From contig NZ_LT594324.1 in assembly GCF_900089605.1 (NCBI RefSeq), positions 5,332,001 to 5,396,000 of the forward strand: a stretch of DNA of 64,000 nt. The letters are read 5' to 3'. A program made the translations under genes and the position numbers. This stretch comes from Micromonospora narathiwatensis (lineage in GTDB: Bacteria > Actinomycetota > Actinomycetes > Mycobacteriales > Micromonosporaceae). Below are positions 17,631-26,498 of this stretch, one piece after another. The notes beneath the pieces are model-generated. The model had not been told where the DNA came from. It was given only the letters and a program-made list of their open reading frames with translations, and did not search any database. Numbering within the stretch: the stretch's first letter is position 1; each line of letters starts with the position of its first letter.

Positions 17631-18944
17631 ATGACCGGCACGACGCTCGACGACTACACCGACCGGTACGCCCGGCGGGTCCGCGGGATGACGGCCTCCG
17701 AGATCCGGGCACTCTTCGCGGTGGCCAGCCGGCCGGAGGTGGTCTCGCTCGCCGGTGGCGCCCCGTACATCGCGGCGCTGCCGCTCGACGCGGTCGGCGA
17801 GATGCTCGGGCGGCTCGGCGGCGAGCACGGCGTCACCACCCTCCAGTACGGCATCGGGCAGGGCACCCTGGAGCTGCGCGAGCGGATCTGCGAGGTGATG
17901 GCCCTCTCCGGGATCGACGCCTCGTGCGGCGCCTCGCCGGAGGACGTGGTGGTCACCGTCGGCGGGCAGCAGGCGCTCGACCTGGTGGCCCGGCTCTTCC
18001 TGGACCCGGGCGACGTGGTGCTCGCCGAGGGCCCGACGTACGTCGGCGCGCTCGGGGTGTTCCAGGCCGCCCAGGCCCAGGTGGCACACGTGCCCATGGA
18101 CGAGCAGGGGCTGATTCCGGAGGCGCTGGAGGCGGCCATCGCCGACCTGGCCCGCGCCGGCCGGCGGGTCAAGTTCCTCTACACCATCCCGACCTACCAG
18201 AACCCGACCGGGGTGACGCTCAGCGAGGAACGGCGCGAGCGGGTGCTCGACATCTGCGAGCGGGCCGGCCTGCTGGTGGTCGAGGACGACCCGTACGGCC
18301 AGCTCGGCTTCGAGGAGGAGGCACCCGCGCCGCTGCGGGCCCGACGACGCGACGGTGTCTTCTACCTGAGCACCTTCTCCAAGACGTTCGCCCCCGGCCT
18401 GCGGGTGGGCTGGATCCTCGCCCCGCACGCCGTACGCGACAAGCTGGTCATCGCCAGCGAGGCGCAGATCCTCTGCCCCAGCGGGTACGCGCAGGCCGCC
18501 GTCGCGACGTACCTCGGCACCATGCCGTGGCGGGAGCAGCTCAAGGTCTACCGGGAGATCTACCGGGAACGCCGCGACGCCATGCTCGGCGCCCTGACGG
18601 ACCTGATGCCGGCCGGCACCACCTGGACCACCCCGGGCGGCGGGCTGTTCGTCTGGGCAACCCTGCCCGACGGCCTGGACGCCAAGGCGATGATGCCGCG
18701 CGCCATCACCGCCCGGGTCGCGTACGTCCCGGGCACCGGCTTCTACGCCGACGGCACCGGGGTCGGCAACATGCGACTCAACTTCTCCTTCCCCCCGCCG
18801 GAGCGGATCCGGGAGGGCGTCCGCCGGCTGGCCGGCGTGATGGGGCAGGAGATCGCCATGCGCAAGGTCTTCGGCGCGGTCGGCGGCTCGGGTCCGCGGC
18901 GCCGGCAGGGTGGCTCGGACGCGCCCGGTCCCGACTTGGCATGA
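17631..18944 (+). CDS. PLP-dependent aminotransferase, class I/II
   Basis: A 437-residue fold-type I aminotransferase without an attached DNA-binding domain. Visible features are the substrate/PLP region LQYGIGQGTLELRERI, the FLYTIPTYQNPTGV motif, the VVEDDPYGQL aspartate that holds the pyridine nitrogen, the Schiff-base lysine in STFSKTFAPGLRVGW, and the arginine near MRLNFSFPP that binds the carboxylate. It resembles 2-aminoadipate/aromatic transaminases related to MocR enzymes. ATG 17631 follows GAGGTGAT. The next gene begins 7 bases after its stop, so the two are an operon; the physiological substrate is unknown. Confidence 0.92.
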   Translation: MTGTTLDDYTDRYARRVRGMTASEIRALFAVASRPEVVSLAGGAPYIAALPLDAVGEMLGRLGGEHGVTTLQYGIGQGTLELRERICEVMALSGIDASCGASPEDVVVTVGGQQALDLVARLFLDPGDVVLAEGPTYVGALGVFQAAQAQVAHVPMDEQGLIPEALEAAIADLARAGRRVKFLYTIPTYQNPTGVTLSEERRERVLDICERAGLLVVEDDPYGQLGFEEEAPAPLRARRRDGVFYLSTFSKTFAPGLRVGWILAPHAVRDKLVIASEAQILCPSGYAQAAVATYLGTMPWREQLKVYREIYRERRDAMLGALTDLMPAGTTWTTPGGGLFVWATLPDGLDAKAMMPRAITARVAYVPGTGFYADGTGVGNMRLNFSFPPPERIREGVRRLAGVMGQEIAMRKVFGAVGGSGPRRRQGGSDAPGPDLA

Positions 18945-18951
18945 TTCCCGC

Positions 18952-19950
18952 ATGGCCGTCAGCCCCGCCACCCAGACTTTCGTGACCGATCTCGCCGGCG
19001 TCGACGAGCTGCACGTGCTGGTGCTCGCCGGCGGCCTCTCGTACGAGCGGGACGTCTCGCTCCGGTCCGGCCGGCGGGTGCTCGACGCGCTGCGGGCGGT
19101 CGGCGTCGAGGCCGAGTTGCGGGACGCGGACGTGGCCCTGCTGCCCGCCCTGGCCGCCGACCCGCCGGACGCCGTGGTGATCGCCCTGCACGGTGCCACC
19201 GGAGAGGACGGCTCGCTGCGTGGGGTGCTCGACCTCTGCGATGTGCCCTACGTCGGCTGCGACGCCCGCGCCTCCCGGCTCGCCTGGGACAAGCCGTCCG
19301 CCAAGGCGGTGCTGCGCGAGGCCGGCATCCCCACGCCCGACTGGGTGGCCCTGCCGCACGACCGCTTCTCCGAACTGGGCGCGGTGGCCGTGCTGGACCG
19401 GATCGTCGACCGGCTCGGCCTGCCGTTGATGGTCAAGCCGGCGCAGGGCGGCTCCGGGCTGGGCGCCGCGGTGGTCCGGGAGGCGGGGTCGCTGCCGGCC
19501 GCGATGGTCGGCTGTTTCGCGTACGACCAGACGGCGCTCGTCGAGCGCTATGTGCCGGGCATGGACGTGGCGGTCTCGGTGGTCGACCTGGGTGAGGGCC
19601 CGCAGGCCCTGCCCCCGGTCGAGATCGTGCCCCGCAACGGGGTGTACGACTACGCCGCCCGGTACACCGCCGGCCGGACCACCTGGCACGCGCCCGCCCG
19701 GCTGGATCGGGAGACGACCGAGCGGGTGGCCGAGGTGGCCCTCGCCGCGCACGGCGCGCTCGGCCTGCGCGACCTCTCCCGGGTCGACCTGATCGTCGAC
19801 GCGGCCGGACAACCGCACGTACTGGAGGTCAACGTCTCCCCGGGGATGACCGAGACCTCGTTGTTGCCGCTGGCCGTCCAGGCGGCCGGGCTGGACTTCG
19901 GGCGAGTGCTCGGCGCACTGGTCGGTCGAGCAGCCGCCCGTCGTCGCTAG
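18952..19950 (+). CDS. D-alanine--D-alanine ligase family ATP-grasp protein
   Basis: A 332-residue ATP-grasp enzyme. It has the Ddl N-terminal motif (VLAGGLSYERDVSLRSG), HGATGEDGSLRG with the catalytic Glu, the lysine motif LPLMVKPAQGGSGLGA, and the C-terminal metal-binding region (LEVNVSPGMTETSLLP). LEVNVSPG replaces the usual LEVNTxPG. A Ddl-like gene is common between cwlM and parB in filamentous actinomycetes and may be a second copy beside a housekeeping ddl elsewhere. ATG 18952 is preferred to an in-frame ATG 42 bases upstream inside the aminotransferase gene. Confidence 0.88.
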   Translation: MAVSPATQTFVTDLAGVDELHVLVLAGGLSYERDVSLRSGRRVLDALRAVGVEAELRDADVALLPALAADPPDAVVIALHGATGEDGSLRGVLDLCDVPYVGCDARASRLAWDKPSAKAVLREAGIPTPDWVALPHDRFSELGAVAVLDRIVDRLGLPLMVKPAQGGSGLGAAVVREAGSLPAAMVGCFAYDQTALVERYVPGMDVAVSVVDLGEGPQALPPVEIVPRNGVYDYAARYTAGRTTWHAPARLDRETTERVAEVALAAHGALGLRDLSRVDLIVDAAGQPHVLEVNVSPGMTETSLLPLAVQAAGLDFGRVLGALVGRAAARRR

Positions 19951-19970
19951 CGCCTTCTCGGACCGGTTTC

Positions 19971-20684
19971 TCAGGCCGGCCGTTGCCCCGTCGTCGGGTC
20001 GTCCGGCGGCTCCGGGATCTCCTCGGCCGCCTCGATCACCGAGACCGTCTCCTCGTCAACGATCTCCGCTTCCACCTCGGGCGGCGCGGAGAGGCTCGAC
20101 GGCGCCTGCCACTGGATCCTGGGCGGCTCGGCGAGCGGACGGCCGCCGAACTCGGCCAGCCACGCGGCGACCAGGGCCAGGTTCTCCCGCCACTGCGCCT
20201 CCGTGATCGGGGGCAGGATGGAGTCCCACAGGGACAGGAACGTGCCCCGCAGTTGCAGCCGCCCGTACGGCCGCGCCAGGAACCATATGTGCAGGTGCGC
20301 CGAGCCGTCGCCCCAGCGGCTGACGTGCACCCGGGCAACGCCGTCCAGTGAGCGGATGGCGCGTTCCAGGCGGACGGTCATCACGCCCAGCTCGGCCGCG
20401 AGCAGGTTCGGCAGATCGCCGAGATCGAGGTGGGAGCGGGACTCCAGGATCAGCACCATCGGAAGGCCGGTGGGTCGGTCCATCGCGCGTACCCGCCACC
20501 GCTCACCGACCCAGATGTACGCCTCATCCGGGGCGCTGCAGGCGGTGCATTCCCGGTTGCCCTCGCCCCGGCGAGGCGGTTCGACCGGTACCGGATCGTC
20601 GAGCTGCTTGACCCGAAGGTCGCCCTCGAAGGGGAAGGAGGGCCATTGAGTGAAGTCCGGAACTGAGGGAGGGGTGTCCTGCAC
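19971..20684 (-). CDS. HIT-like domain protein
   Basis: A 237-residue protein of unknown function. A Cys pair (ECTACSAP) near residue 45 and the central GDGSAHLHIWFLARP are the recognisable parts. HLHIW resembles a degenerate histidine triad (HxHxx) in which the third histidine is absent. The C-terminal 60 residues are acidic and proline-rich, probably disordered. It starts at GTG 20684, convergent to the Ddl-like gene. Its promoter must lie in the DnaA-box/parS region immediately upstream, so its expression could respond to origin-binding proteins (inference). Confidence 0.7.
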   Translation of the reverse strand: MQDTPPSVPDFTQWPSFPFEGDLRVKQLDDPVPVEPPRRGEGNRECTACSAPDEAYIWVGERWRVRAMDRPTGLPMVLILESRSHLDLGDLPNLLAAELGVMTVRLERAIRSLDGVARVHVSRWGDGSAHLHIWFLARPYGRLQLRGTFLSLWDSILPPITEAQWRENLALVAAWLAEFGGRPLAEPPRIQWQAPSSLSAPPEVEAEIVDEETVSVIEAAEEIPEPPDDPTTGQRPA

Positions 20685-20768
20685 GACGCTGACCCTAGCC
20701 CAGTTGTCGACCCATGTCCCTACCTGATTCGACGTGCACCGAGAGCCCCTCCTCGGTCACAGCCAGAG

Positions 20769-20926
20769 TTATCCACCGCGTTGTCCACAGGCTGCTGAGA
20801 TCGCCACCACGTCGCGTCATCCACAGGTCAGTAAGGGTTTCACCGCGCTGTTTCACGTGAAACGAGGCTGCCCTGTGGAAAACAACTGTGGATAACCCAG
20901 GCTGACGCCGAGCCGGGTTGTCCACC
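20769..20926. promoter_or_regulatory. Satellite DnaA-box cluster around a parS site
   Basis: Six 9-mers match or nearly match DnaA boxes: TTATCCACC 20769, TTGTCCACA 20781 (exact), TCATCCACA 20817, then reversed TGTGGAAAA 20874 and TGTGGATAA 20887 (exact), and TTGTCCACC 20918. The parS core at 20850-20863 sits between the forward and reversed groups. The cluster is about 11 kb from oriC and upstream of the HIT-like gene. Confidence 0.65.
20850..20863. other. parS: parS centromere site 1
   Basis: Exact 14-bp palindrome GTTTCACGTGAAAC, the ParB-binding core known from actinobacteria and Bacillus. It lies inside the DnaA-box cluster. Confidence 0.93.
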
Positions 20927-21357
20927 GGTTGCGAGCCCTTCTCTCCTAACGATCGAACCGATGATCGGTACCGGCTCCCGGCCCGCCTTCTTGCCGCCGA
21001 GTCGGCGAGGACGCGGGATCCGCTCCGTCCGCTGTTGGCGGTCGACAACGCCGAGCCTCCCAGGCCGACGGCGTACACGACTGCGGCCGATCGCTCCAAC
21101 CGCTCCGATCGGCACCGACGCCGACGGCCGGCAGGATGGACGGCCGGATGGGCTGGACGGCGGATGAGGCCGGACGAGCGCGGGCGGGGCGACCGTCCGC
21201 CCCTCGTCCTGGAGCCGGCGTACCGCGTCGACCTTGTCGGCCGGCAGCACTTCGGCCTCGCCTCCCCGGCGAACACCCACTGGCTACGACCGTCGCCGTG
21301 CGGCGAGGGTTGTGTTCGGAGGCCGCCATCTGTCGGATTGACCGAGCCCGCTCGCCT

Positions 21358-21371
21358 GTTTCACGTGAAAC
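21358..21371. other. parS: parS centromere site 2
   Basis: Exact GTTTCACGTGAAAC, 508 bp from site 1, in non-coding sequence. Confidence 0.93.
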
Positions 21372-21734
21372 CGAGCCCCCTGCTCCCGCTCGATCGCCGG
21401 TGGGGCGAGGACGGGTCGGTCAAGCGCGGATCGCCGCACCCTGGTGGCCGGTGGCGTCTGCGGAGCAATCAGGCGGCGCAGGGCGGACGGGCCGCAAGAG
21501 GCTCCGCTGTCCTGCCGGATCATGCGCCGCGCGCCGGTGGCGTCAGCCGTCGCCGGTGGCGGGCAACGACGCAACTGACCACCGCGGCCGAACCGACGAC
21601 GCGGTTGGCGCTACCTCGGCGGCAGATCTCGGTGGCGGGGACACGATGTCGATCTCACCCTCGCGTACCCGCTGGATTCCAGCCCTCCGGCCGCAGCAAT
21701 GGCCCCGCGCGCTGGCACTGCCTCGACCGCCCCC

Positions 21735-21748
21735 GTTTCACGTGAAAC
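21735..21748. other. parS: parS centromere site 3
   Basis: Exact GTTTCACGTGAAAC. It starts 34 bp before site 4, close to three helical turns, so both sites face nearly the same side of the DNA. Confidence 0.93.
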
Positions 21749-21768
21749 CCCGAGCCCACGCCGGGTGC

Positions 21769-21782
21769 GTTTCACGTGAAAC
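21769..21782. other. parS: parS centromere site 4
   Basis: Exact GTTTCACGTGAAAC. The flanking C and G extend the palindrome to 16 bp. Confidence 0.93.
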
Positions 21783-22568
21783 GGTGCCGGCCCTTCAAGG
21801 ACCGAATGCCCCCGGGCGGATGTCGGCACCTCCGTCCGCAAGACCAGGCGCGGACCCACGCACTGAGCCGGCAGCGGAGGCCGTGCATCGTCGGCGCGAC
21901 GGGCGGCTGGAAGAGGACCGGTTCCTCGGCGTCCGACTTGGCGGGCCGAGGCCTCGGGACACCACCCCGACGCCGAACTCGACCCGCTCCTCTCAACTCA
22001 GCCCGTGCTCGCCGCCGTCCTATCGGCCACGGGCCGGCCCGTACTCGCGGCCCATCACACACTGGCCGTCACCGCCCGGAGGCCGGGTCTATGGCGCTCC
22101 GAGCCGGACGCCGACCGGATGGCCTGCCAGAGCGGCCAGAGCGGCACCAGCCGTGCCTACGGGGCACTGCCGCCGGTGTCCGGGCGCCGGCTACCGCAGC
22201 GGACCAGGCGGCGTCTCCAGACGGCCGTCACGCGCCACGCCCGCCGAGAGGCGACAGGTGACCGGGCCTACGGCGAGGCGCCAGGTCATGTTCGGGTAAA
22301 CGGAGAGCGCGCAGTCACGTCCGGAGTCCCGGAGAGGCAGTGAAGTGGGATCCGCGCAGCGGCAGCAGCGCACGCCCGGCGAGAAACACCGGATCGCGCG
22401 CCTCAGCAAGGAGCGGAGGAAGCGGGGGTGGCCAAGCCGACCACCCGGTACGGGAGCACGCCGGCCAGCGGTCGCGTCCGAGGTTCTTCCGATCGGAAGG
22501 CGCGTCCCGGGTGCCAGGACGTCGAACGGTTTTGGTGCCCCGCATCCGGGGCCAGCCCCGAAACGACT

Positions 22569-22601
22569 CGACCGCGCGGTCCGCAGGGGACCACGCGGTC
22601 G
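22569..22601 (-). terminator. Hairpin terminator after parB
   Basis: CGACCGCGCGGTCC at 22569-22582 pairs with GGACCACGCGGTCG at 22588-22601 with one G-T wobble. It lies 17 bases beyond the parB stop in the direction of transcription and closes the rpmH-parB gene block. Confidence 0.75.
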
Positions 22602-22617
22602 ATGAGGATCGGGCTGC

Positions 22618-23646
22618 TCACTCCTCGGGCTGGTCCTCCTGGCCCACGCCGATGATTCCGACGATCCGCTCCAGGTCGTCGACCGTCGCGAACTCGATGG
22701 TGATCTTGCCCTTGCTACGGCCGATGTCCACCTTGACCCGGGTGTCGAACCGGTCGGAAAGCCGGTTGGCGAGGTCTCCCAGAGCCGGCGCGTGCGGCTT
22801 CGGCCGCCGCTTCGCCGCCGGGGTCTGCGCCGGACCGTCGGCGAGCGCCAGCGCCACCAGTTCCTCGGTGGCGCGTACGGAGATGCCCTCGGCGACGATC
22901 CGCTTGGCGAGCTGTTCCTGGGCCTCGCCGTCATCCAGGCTGAGGAGTGCCCGGGCGTGGCCGGCGGAGAGCACCCCGGCGGCGACCCGGCGCTGGACCT
23001 GGGCGGGCAGGTTCATCAGCCGGATGGTGTTGGAGATCTGCGGCCGGCTGCGGCCGATACGGCGAGCCAGTTCCTCGTGGGTGGCGCCGAACTCCTCCAG
23101 CAGCTGCTGGTACGCAGCCGCCTCCTCCAGCGGGTTCAGGTTGGCCCGGTGGATGTTCTCCAGCAGCGCGTCCCGGAGCATCGCGTCGTCCCGGGTGTCC
23201 CGGACGATGGCGGGGATGCTCTCCCGGCCGACCGCCTGGGCCGCCCGCCAACGCCGCTCACCCATGACGAGTTCGTACTTCTCGCCGTCGAGCTGGCGTA
23301 CGACGATCGGCTGTAGGAACCCGACCTCCTGGATCGAGACCTTCAGCTCCTCCAGGGCGTCCTCGTCGAAAACCTGCCGGGGCTGCTTCGGGTTCGGCAC
23401 GATGGCGTCGACCGGGATCTCGGCGAAGCGGGCCCCCGGCACCGGGCTCAACTGCGGCTCGGGCTCCACATCCGGGACGGCGGGAGCGGCTCCGATGACG
23501 GCCGCCGCACCGGCCACGGGTGGGGCCGGAACGGCGGTCGCGGCACGCTCCGGATCCGCAGCCGTCGGGGCGCTACCCGGCGCCGGCCCGGTCGGAATAA
23601 GGGCACCTAGCCCCCGGCCCAGACCGCCACGAGGACGGTTCTTCAT
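22618..23646 (-). CDS. parB: Chromosome partitioning protein ParB
   Basis: A 342-residue parS-binding CTP switch protein. It opens with the family signature [13 protein letters not shown], then a proline/alanine linker, the ParB nuclease-like CTP-binding domain ([33 protein letters not shown] with the GERRxRA motif), the helix-turn-helix region ([27 protein letters not shown]) that reads parS, and a C-terminal dimer domain ([24 protein letters not shown]). ATG 23646 is 27 bases downstream of the parA stop, so parAB form an operon. Its target sites are listed separately. Confidence 0.97.
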   Translation of the reverse strand: MKNRPRGGLGRGLGALIPTGPAPGSAPTAADPERAATAVPAPPVAGAAAVIGAAPAVPDVEPEPQLSPVPGARFAEIPVDAIVPNPKQPRQVFDEDALEELKVSIQEVGFLQPIVVRQLDGEKYELVMGERRWRAAQAVGRESIPAIVRDTRDDAMLRDALLENIHRANLNPLEEAAAYQQLLEEFGATHEELARRIGRSRPQISNTIRLMNLPAQVQRRVAAGVLSAGHARALLSLDDGEAQEQLAKRIVAEGISVRATEELVALALADGPAQTPAAKRRPKPHAPALGDLANRLSDRFDTRVKVDIGRSKGKITIEFATVDDLERIVGIIGVGQEDQPEE

Positions 23647-23673
23647 GCGACGCCTCCCAGCGACTTCTCCGCA

Positions 23674-25044
23674 CTACGCATTCCGGCTCACCGACTCCTT
23701 GACCCCACGCTCGGCAATCTCCTGGGCGGCCTCGAAGTAACTCGTCGCCCCCCGCGAACCGGGATCGTAGGTCATCACCGACTGGCCGTAGCTCGGCGCC
23801 TCGGAGACCCGTACGTTCCGGGGAATGACGGCCTGGAGCACCTTGTCGCCGAAGTGGTTCCGGACGTCCTGCTCCACCGCGTCGGCCAGCCGGGTACGCC
23901 GGTCGTACATGGTGAGCAGGATGGTGGAGACCTCAAGCCTCGGGTTGAGGTGCTGACGGACCAGGTTGATGTTGTTGATCAGCTGGTTGAGGCCCTCCAG
24001 CGCGTAGTACTCGCACTGGATGGGGATCAGCACCTCCTGCGCGGCGACCAGCGCGTTGACGGTCAGCAGGCCGAGCGAGGGCGGGCAGTCGATGAAGACG
24101 TAGTCGAAGTGCCCCGGGTACGCGGTGATCGCGCGGGCCAGCCGGGACTCCCGGGCGACCACCGAGACCAGCTCGATCTCGGCGCCAGCGAGGTCGATGG
24201 TGGCCGGAACGCACCACAGGTTCGGGATGCCCTCGACGGACTGCGCCACCTCCTCCAGGGGCACGCTGTCGATCAGGCAGTCGTACACGTCGGGTACGCC
24301 GGTGTGGTGTGGGACGTTGAGCCCGGTGGAGGCGTTGCCCTGCGGGTCCAGGTCGACAACCAGGACCCGGTTCCCGTGCAGGGCGAGGGACACCGCCAGG
24401 TTCACCGTGGTCGTGGTCTTTCCCACGCCACCCTTCTGGTTCGCGACGCACATCACCCGGGTCCGCGGGGGCCGAGGCATGCTCACCTCGCCACTGGGAT
24501 TCAGGATCTGCACGGCGCGCATCGCCTCCATAGCCAACGGTGGGTCATCCTCTTCGCGCGTCGGGGTTTCACGTGAAACGTACGTGCTGGCGGGGGGTTC
24601 GGCACCATAGCCGGTGGCCGGTGGCGTGTCGGACGACGACGCCACCACACCGGCCACCCCCTCCGATGCCGCCGGCGGGCCGGGCTGCTGCGGTACGGCC
24701 GAACCCGGCGGCTGCGGCTCGTAACGTCCGGGGCCCGCCGCGTTGCCGCGGGCGTAGGCCGGACGGGGAGTGGCGGCATTCGCGGGGCCGCCGGTCGGAT
24801 CGTGCGGTTCCCGTGCCGGCGGCACGTTCGCCGGCACGGAGGAGATCGGCCGGACGCCGCCCGCGACGGGCACGTCCCGAGGCGCCGACGGATCGACGTC
24901 CGGCGGATTCGCGGCCGGGCCGCTGGAGTCGTCGCCCAGCGGCCAGCCCTGGTAGTCGGTTTCACGTGAAACGGGCTCGGCGGCAGAGGGTCGTCCTCCT
25001 GGCCCGGTCACCCGCGGATCGTCGTACCTACCGTCGTCATGCAC
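23674..25044 (-). CDS. parA: Chromosome partitioning ATPase ParA (Soj) with long N-terminal extension
   Basis: A Walker-type ATPase that positions ParB-bound origins. The deviant Walker A motif KGGVGKTTT lies near residue 200, followed by VLVVDLDPQGNAST and DYVFIDCPPSLGLLTVNAL. Before it stands an extension of about 185 Pro/Ala/Gly-rich residues from GTG 25044. Internal ATG 24480 would give the standard size. Two exact parS sites lie inside this extension and each is read as Val-Ser-Arg-Glu-Thr. If the true start is internal, those sites are intergenic instead. Confidence 0.93.
   Translation of the reverse strand: MHDDGRYDDPRVTGPGGRPSAAEPVSRETDYQGWPLGDDSSGPAANPPDVDPSAPRDVPVAGGVRPISSVPANVPPAREPHDPTGGPANAATPRPAYARGNAAGPGRYEPQPPGSAVPQQPGPPAASEGVAGVVASSSDTPPATGYGAEPPASTYVSRETPTREEDDPPLAMEAMRAVQILNPSGEVSMPRPPRTRVMCVANQKGGVGKTTTTVNLAVSLALHGNRVLVVDLDPQGNASTGLNVPHHTGVPDVYDCLIDSVPLEEVAQSVEGIPNLWCVPATIDLAGAEIELVSVVARESRLARAITAYPGHFDYVFIDCPPSLGLLTVNALVAAQEVLIPIQCEYYALEGLNQLINNINLVRQHLNPRLEVSTILLTMYDRRTRLADAVEQDVRNHFGDKVLQAVIPRNVRVSEAPSYGQSVMTYDPGSRGATSYFEAAQEIAERGVKESVSRNA
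24566..24579. other. parS: parS centromere site 5, inside the parA frame
   Basis: Exact GTTTCACGTGAAAC. In the parA frame it encodes Val-Ser-Arg-Glu-Thr. Confidence 0.93.
24959..24972. other. parS: parS centromere site 6, inside the parA frame
   Basis: Exact GTTTCACGTGAAAC near the 5' end of the long parA frame, again encoding Val-Ser-Arg-Glu-Thr. It starts 393 bp from site 5. Confidence 0.93.
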
Positions 25045-25294
25045 CTGTCATCCCTGCCCGCTCCGGATGGTCGGTCCGCACCCCGTCGATCAGGCCCCCG
25101 CGCTTCCGACGCGGTGGACGGCCCGGCGGGAAACGGTCGGGTTCGGGTGCCGCCCGGCACCGCCGTTCCACATTATCGACGCGCGGCCAGCCTACGGCGC
25201 ACGGGCGCAGCCGGTCCACGTCGGGTTCGGAACGGTCAGCTAACTCGCACCGTTTCCGACGGCCGGGCCAACGACGCGAGAACGTCCGATGGCG

Positions 25295-26494
25295 TCAGCG
25301 GTCCCGGCCGGATCCGCCCCGGCGGCGGCCGCCGCGCGACCGCTTCGGGCCCTTCTTCCGCACCGGACCGACCACCCGCTCCCGGACCACCTCGATCACC
25401 ACAGCCGGCGGGTCGATGACGCCGACTCCGCACCGGTGCAGCTCCGGCTCGCCCCCGCCGAGCCGGGCCACCGCCTCGGCGTGTTCGGCGATCTCCTCGG
25501 CGGCCGAGGCGCCCTTGAGCGCCACCAACCGCCCACCGGGCACCACGAGGGGGAGACACCAGGCGGTCAGCCGGTCCAACGCGGCGACCGCCCGTGCGGT
25601 CACGATGTCGGCGCTGAGCGGCGCGCTGTCGCGCGTACCGGCCGCGGCGTCCTCCGCCCGCCCGCGGAACACCCGGACGGTACGGGTCAGGCCGAGTTGC
25701 TGCACCGCCTCGACGAGGAAGGCGGTGCGCCGAGCGAGCGGCTCGACGAGGGTGACCGTGAGGTCAGGCCGGGCGATCGCGAGTACCAGACCGGGCAGGC
25801 CGGCGCCGGAACCGACGTCGAGCAGGCTCGCGCCCTCGGGGATCCGCTCGGCCATCGCCGCGCAGTTGAGCAGGTGCCGCTCCCAGATACGAGGTGCCTC
25901 GCGGGGGCCGATCAGGCCGCGTACCACGCCGTCCGTCGCCAGCAGTTCGGCGTACGCGGCGGCCAGGTCGAGGCGATCGCCGAACAGGGTACGGGCGGCC
26001 GGCGCCGCCTCGGGCGGCAGTGTCGCCGCCCCCGGAGCCGGCCGATCCTCGGCCGTCTGCTGCTCGGCCGGTCGGTCCGCACTGTCCACGAGGGACGGAC
26101 CGGCGGCGGCCGGCTCGGCGAACAGCGGCTCGACGGCACCGACCGGCACAACGGCAGCCGGGTCGCCGGTAGCCGTCGTCGGTTCCGCGAAGATCGCCGG
26201 CTCGGCCGGTGCTGTGGGCTCACCCATGAAAGTCGGGGTCACCTCACCGGCGGGCTCCACCGGATGCGCCGGCACCGGGTCGGACGGCCGGCCCGCCGGG
26301 GTACCCGGTTCGCCGGAGAAGCTCGGGTCGGGCAGGGTGGCCGGCGTACCGGGCAGGGCCGGGTCGGCCGTCGAGGTCGCATCGCCGTCGGAGAAGACCG
26401 GGTCGACGGCGGGGTCGGGCCCGACAGGCGACGGCCCGGGTGGCGTACCACCCGGGCCGGCCACGGCATCCGCCGTCGTCTTGTCGTGGGTCAC
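25295..26494 (-). CDS. rsmG: 16S rRNA (guanine-N7)-methyltransferase RsmG with long disordered N-terminus
   Basis: Methylates N7 of G527 (E. coli numbering) in 16S rRNA. The catalytic domain occupies about residues 170-380: the RsmG-specific GLIGPREAPRIWERHLLNC, SAM loop LLDVGSGAGLPGLVLAI, LVEPLARRTAFL and ADIVTARAVAALDRL. Before it lie about 165 residues rich in Pro, Ala, Thr and acidic residues with no recognised domain; standard RsmG is near 210-240 residues. The GTG start at 26494 is 4 bases after the khpB stop, which supports the long form. The C-terminus is strongly basic. Confidence 0.93.
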   Translation of the reverse strand: MTHDKTTADAVAGPGGTPPGPSPVGPDPAVDPVFSDGDATSTADPALPGTPATLPDPSFSGEPGTPAGRPSDPVPAHPVEPAGEVTPTFMGEPTAPAEPAIFAEPTTATGDPAAVVPVGAVEPLFAEPAAAGPSLVDSADRPAEQQTAEDRPAPGAATLPPEAAPAARTLFGDRLDLAAAYAELLATDGVVRGLIGPREAPRIWERHLLNCAAMAERIPEGASLLDVGSGAGLPGLVLAIARPDLTVTLVEPLARRTAFLVEAVQQLGLTRTVRVFRGRAEDAAAGTRDSAPLSADIVTARAVAALDRLTAWCLPLVVPGGRLVALKGASAAEEIAEHAEAVARLGGGEPELHRCGVGVIDPPAVVIEVVRERVVGPVRKKGPKRSRGGRRRGGSGRDR

Positions 26495-26498
26495 CCGC

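Larger units (their letters stand above)
20685..22568. other. 1.9-kb gene-free segment carrying parS and DnaA sites
   Basis: No frame here looks coding: every long frame is dominated by Arg, Pro, Ala and Gly without recognisable motifs, on both strands. By eye the base composition is less GC-rich than the flanking genes. It holds four exact parS cores and six DnaA-box-like 9-mers near its left end. It lies between the HIT-like gene and the parB terminator and is best read as a centromere region. Confidence 0.75.

Noticed and set aside
20918..22299. Long open frames on both strands (275 and 387 codons) in the parS segment
   Set aside because: Composition is Arg/Pro/Ala/Gly-rich without motifs, frames overlap each other on both strands, and parS sites cut through them. 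High GC makes such frames common.
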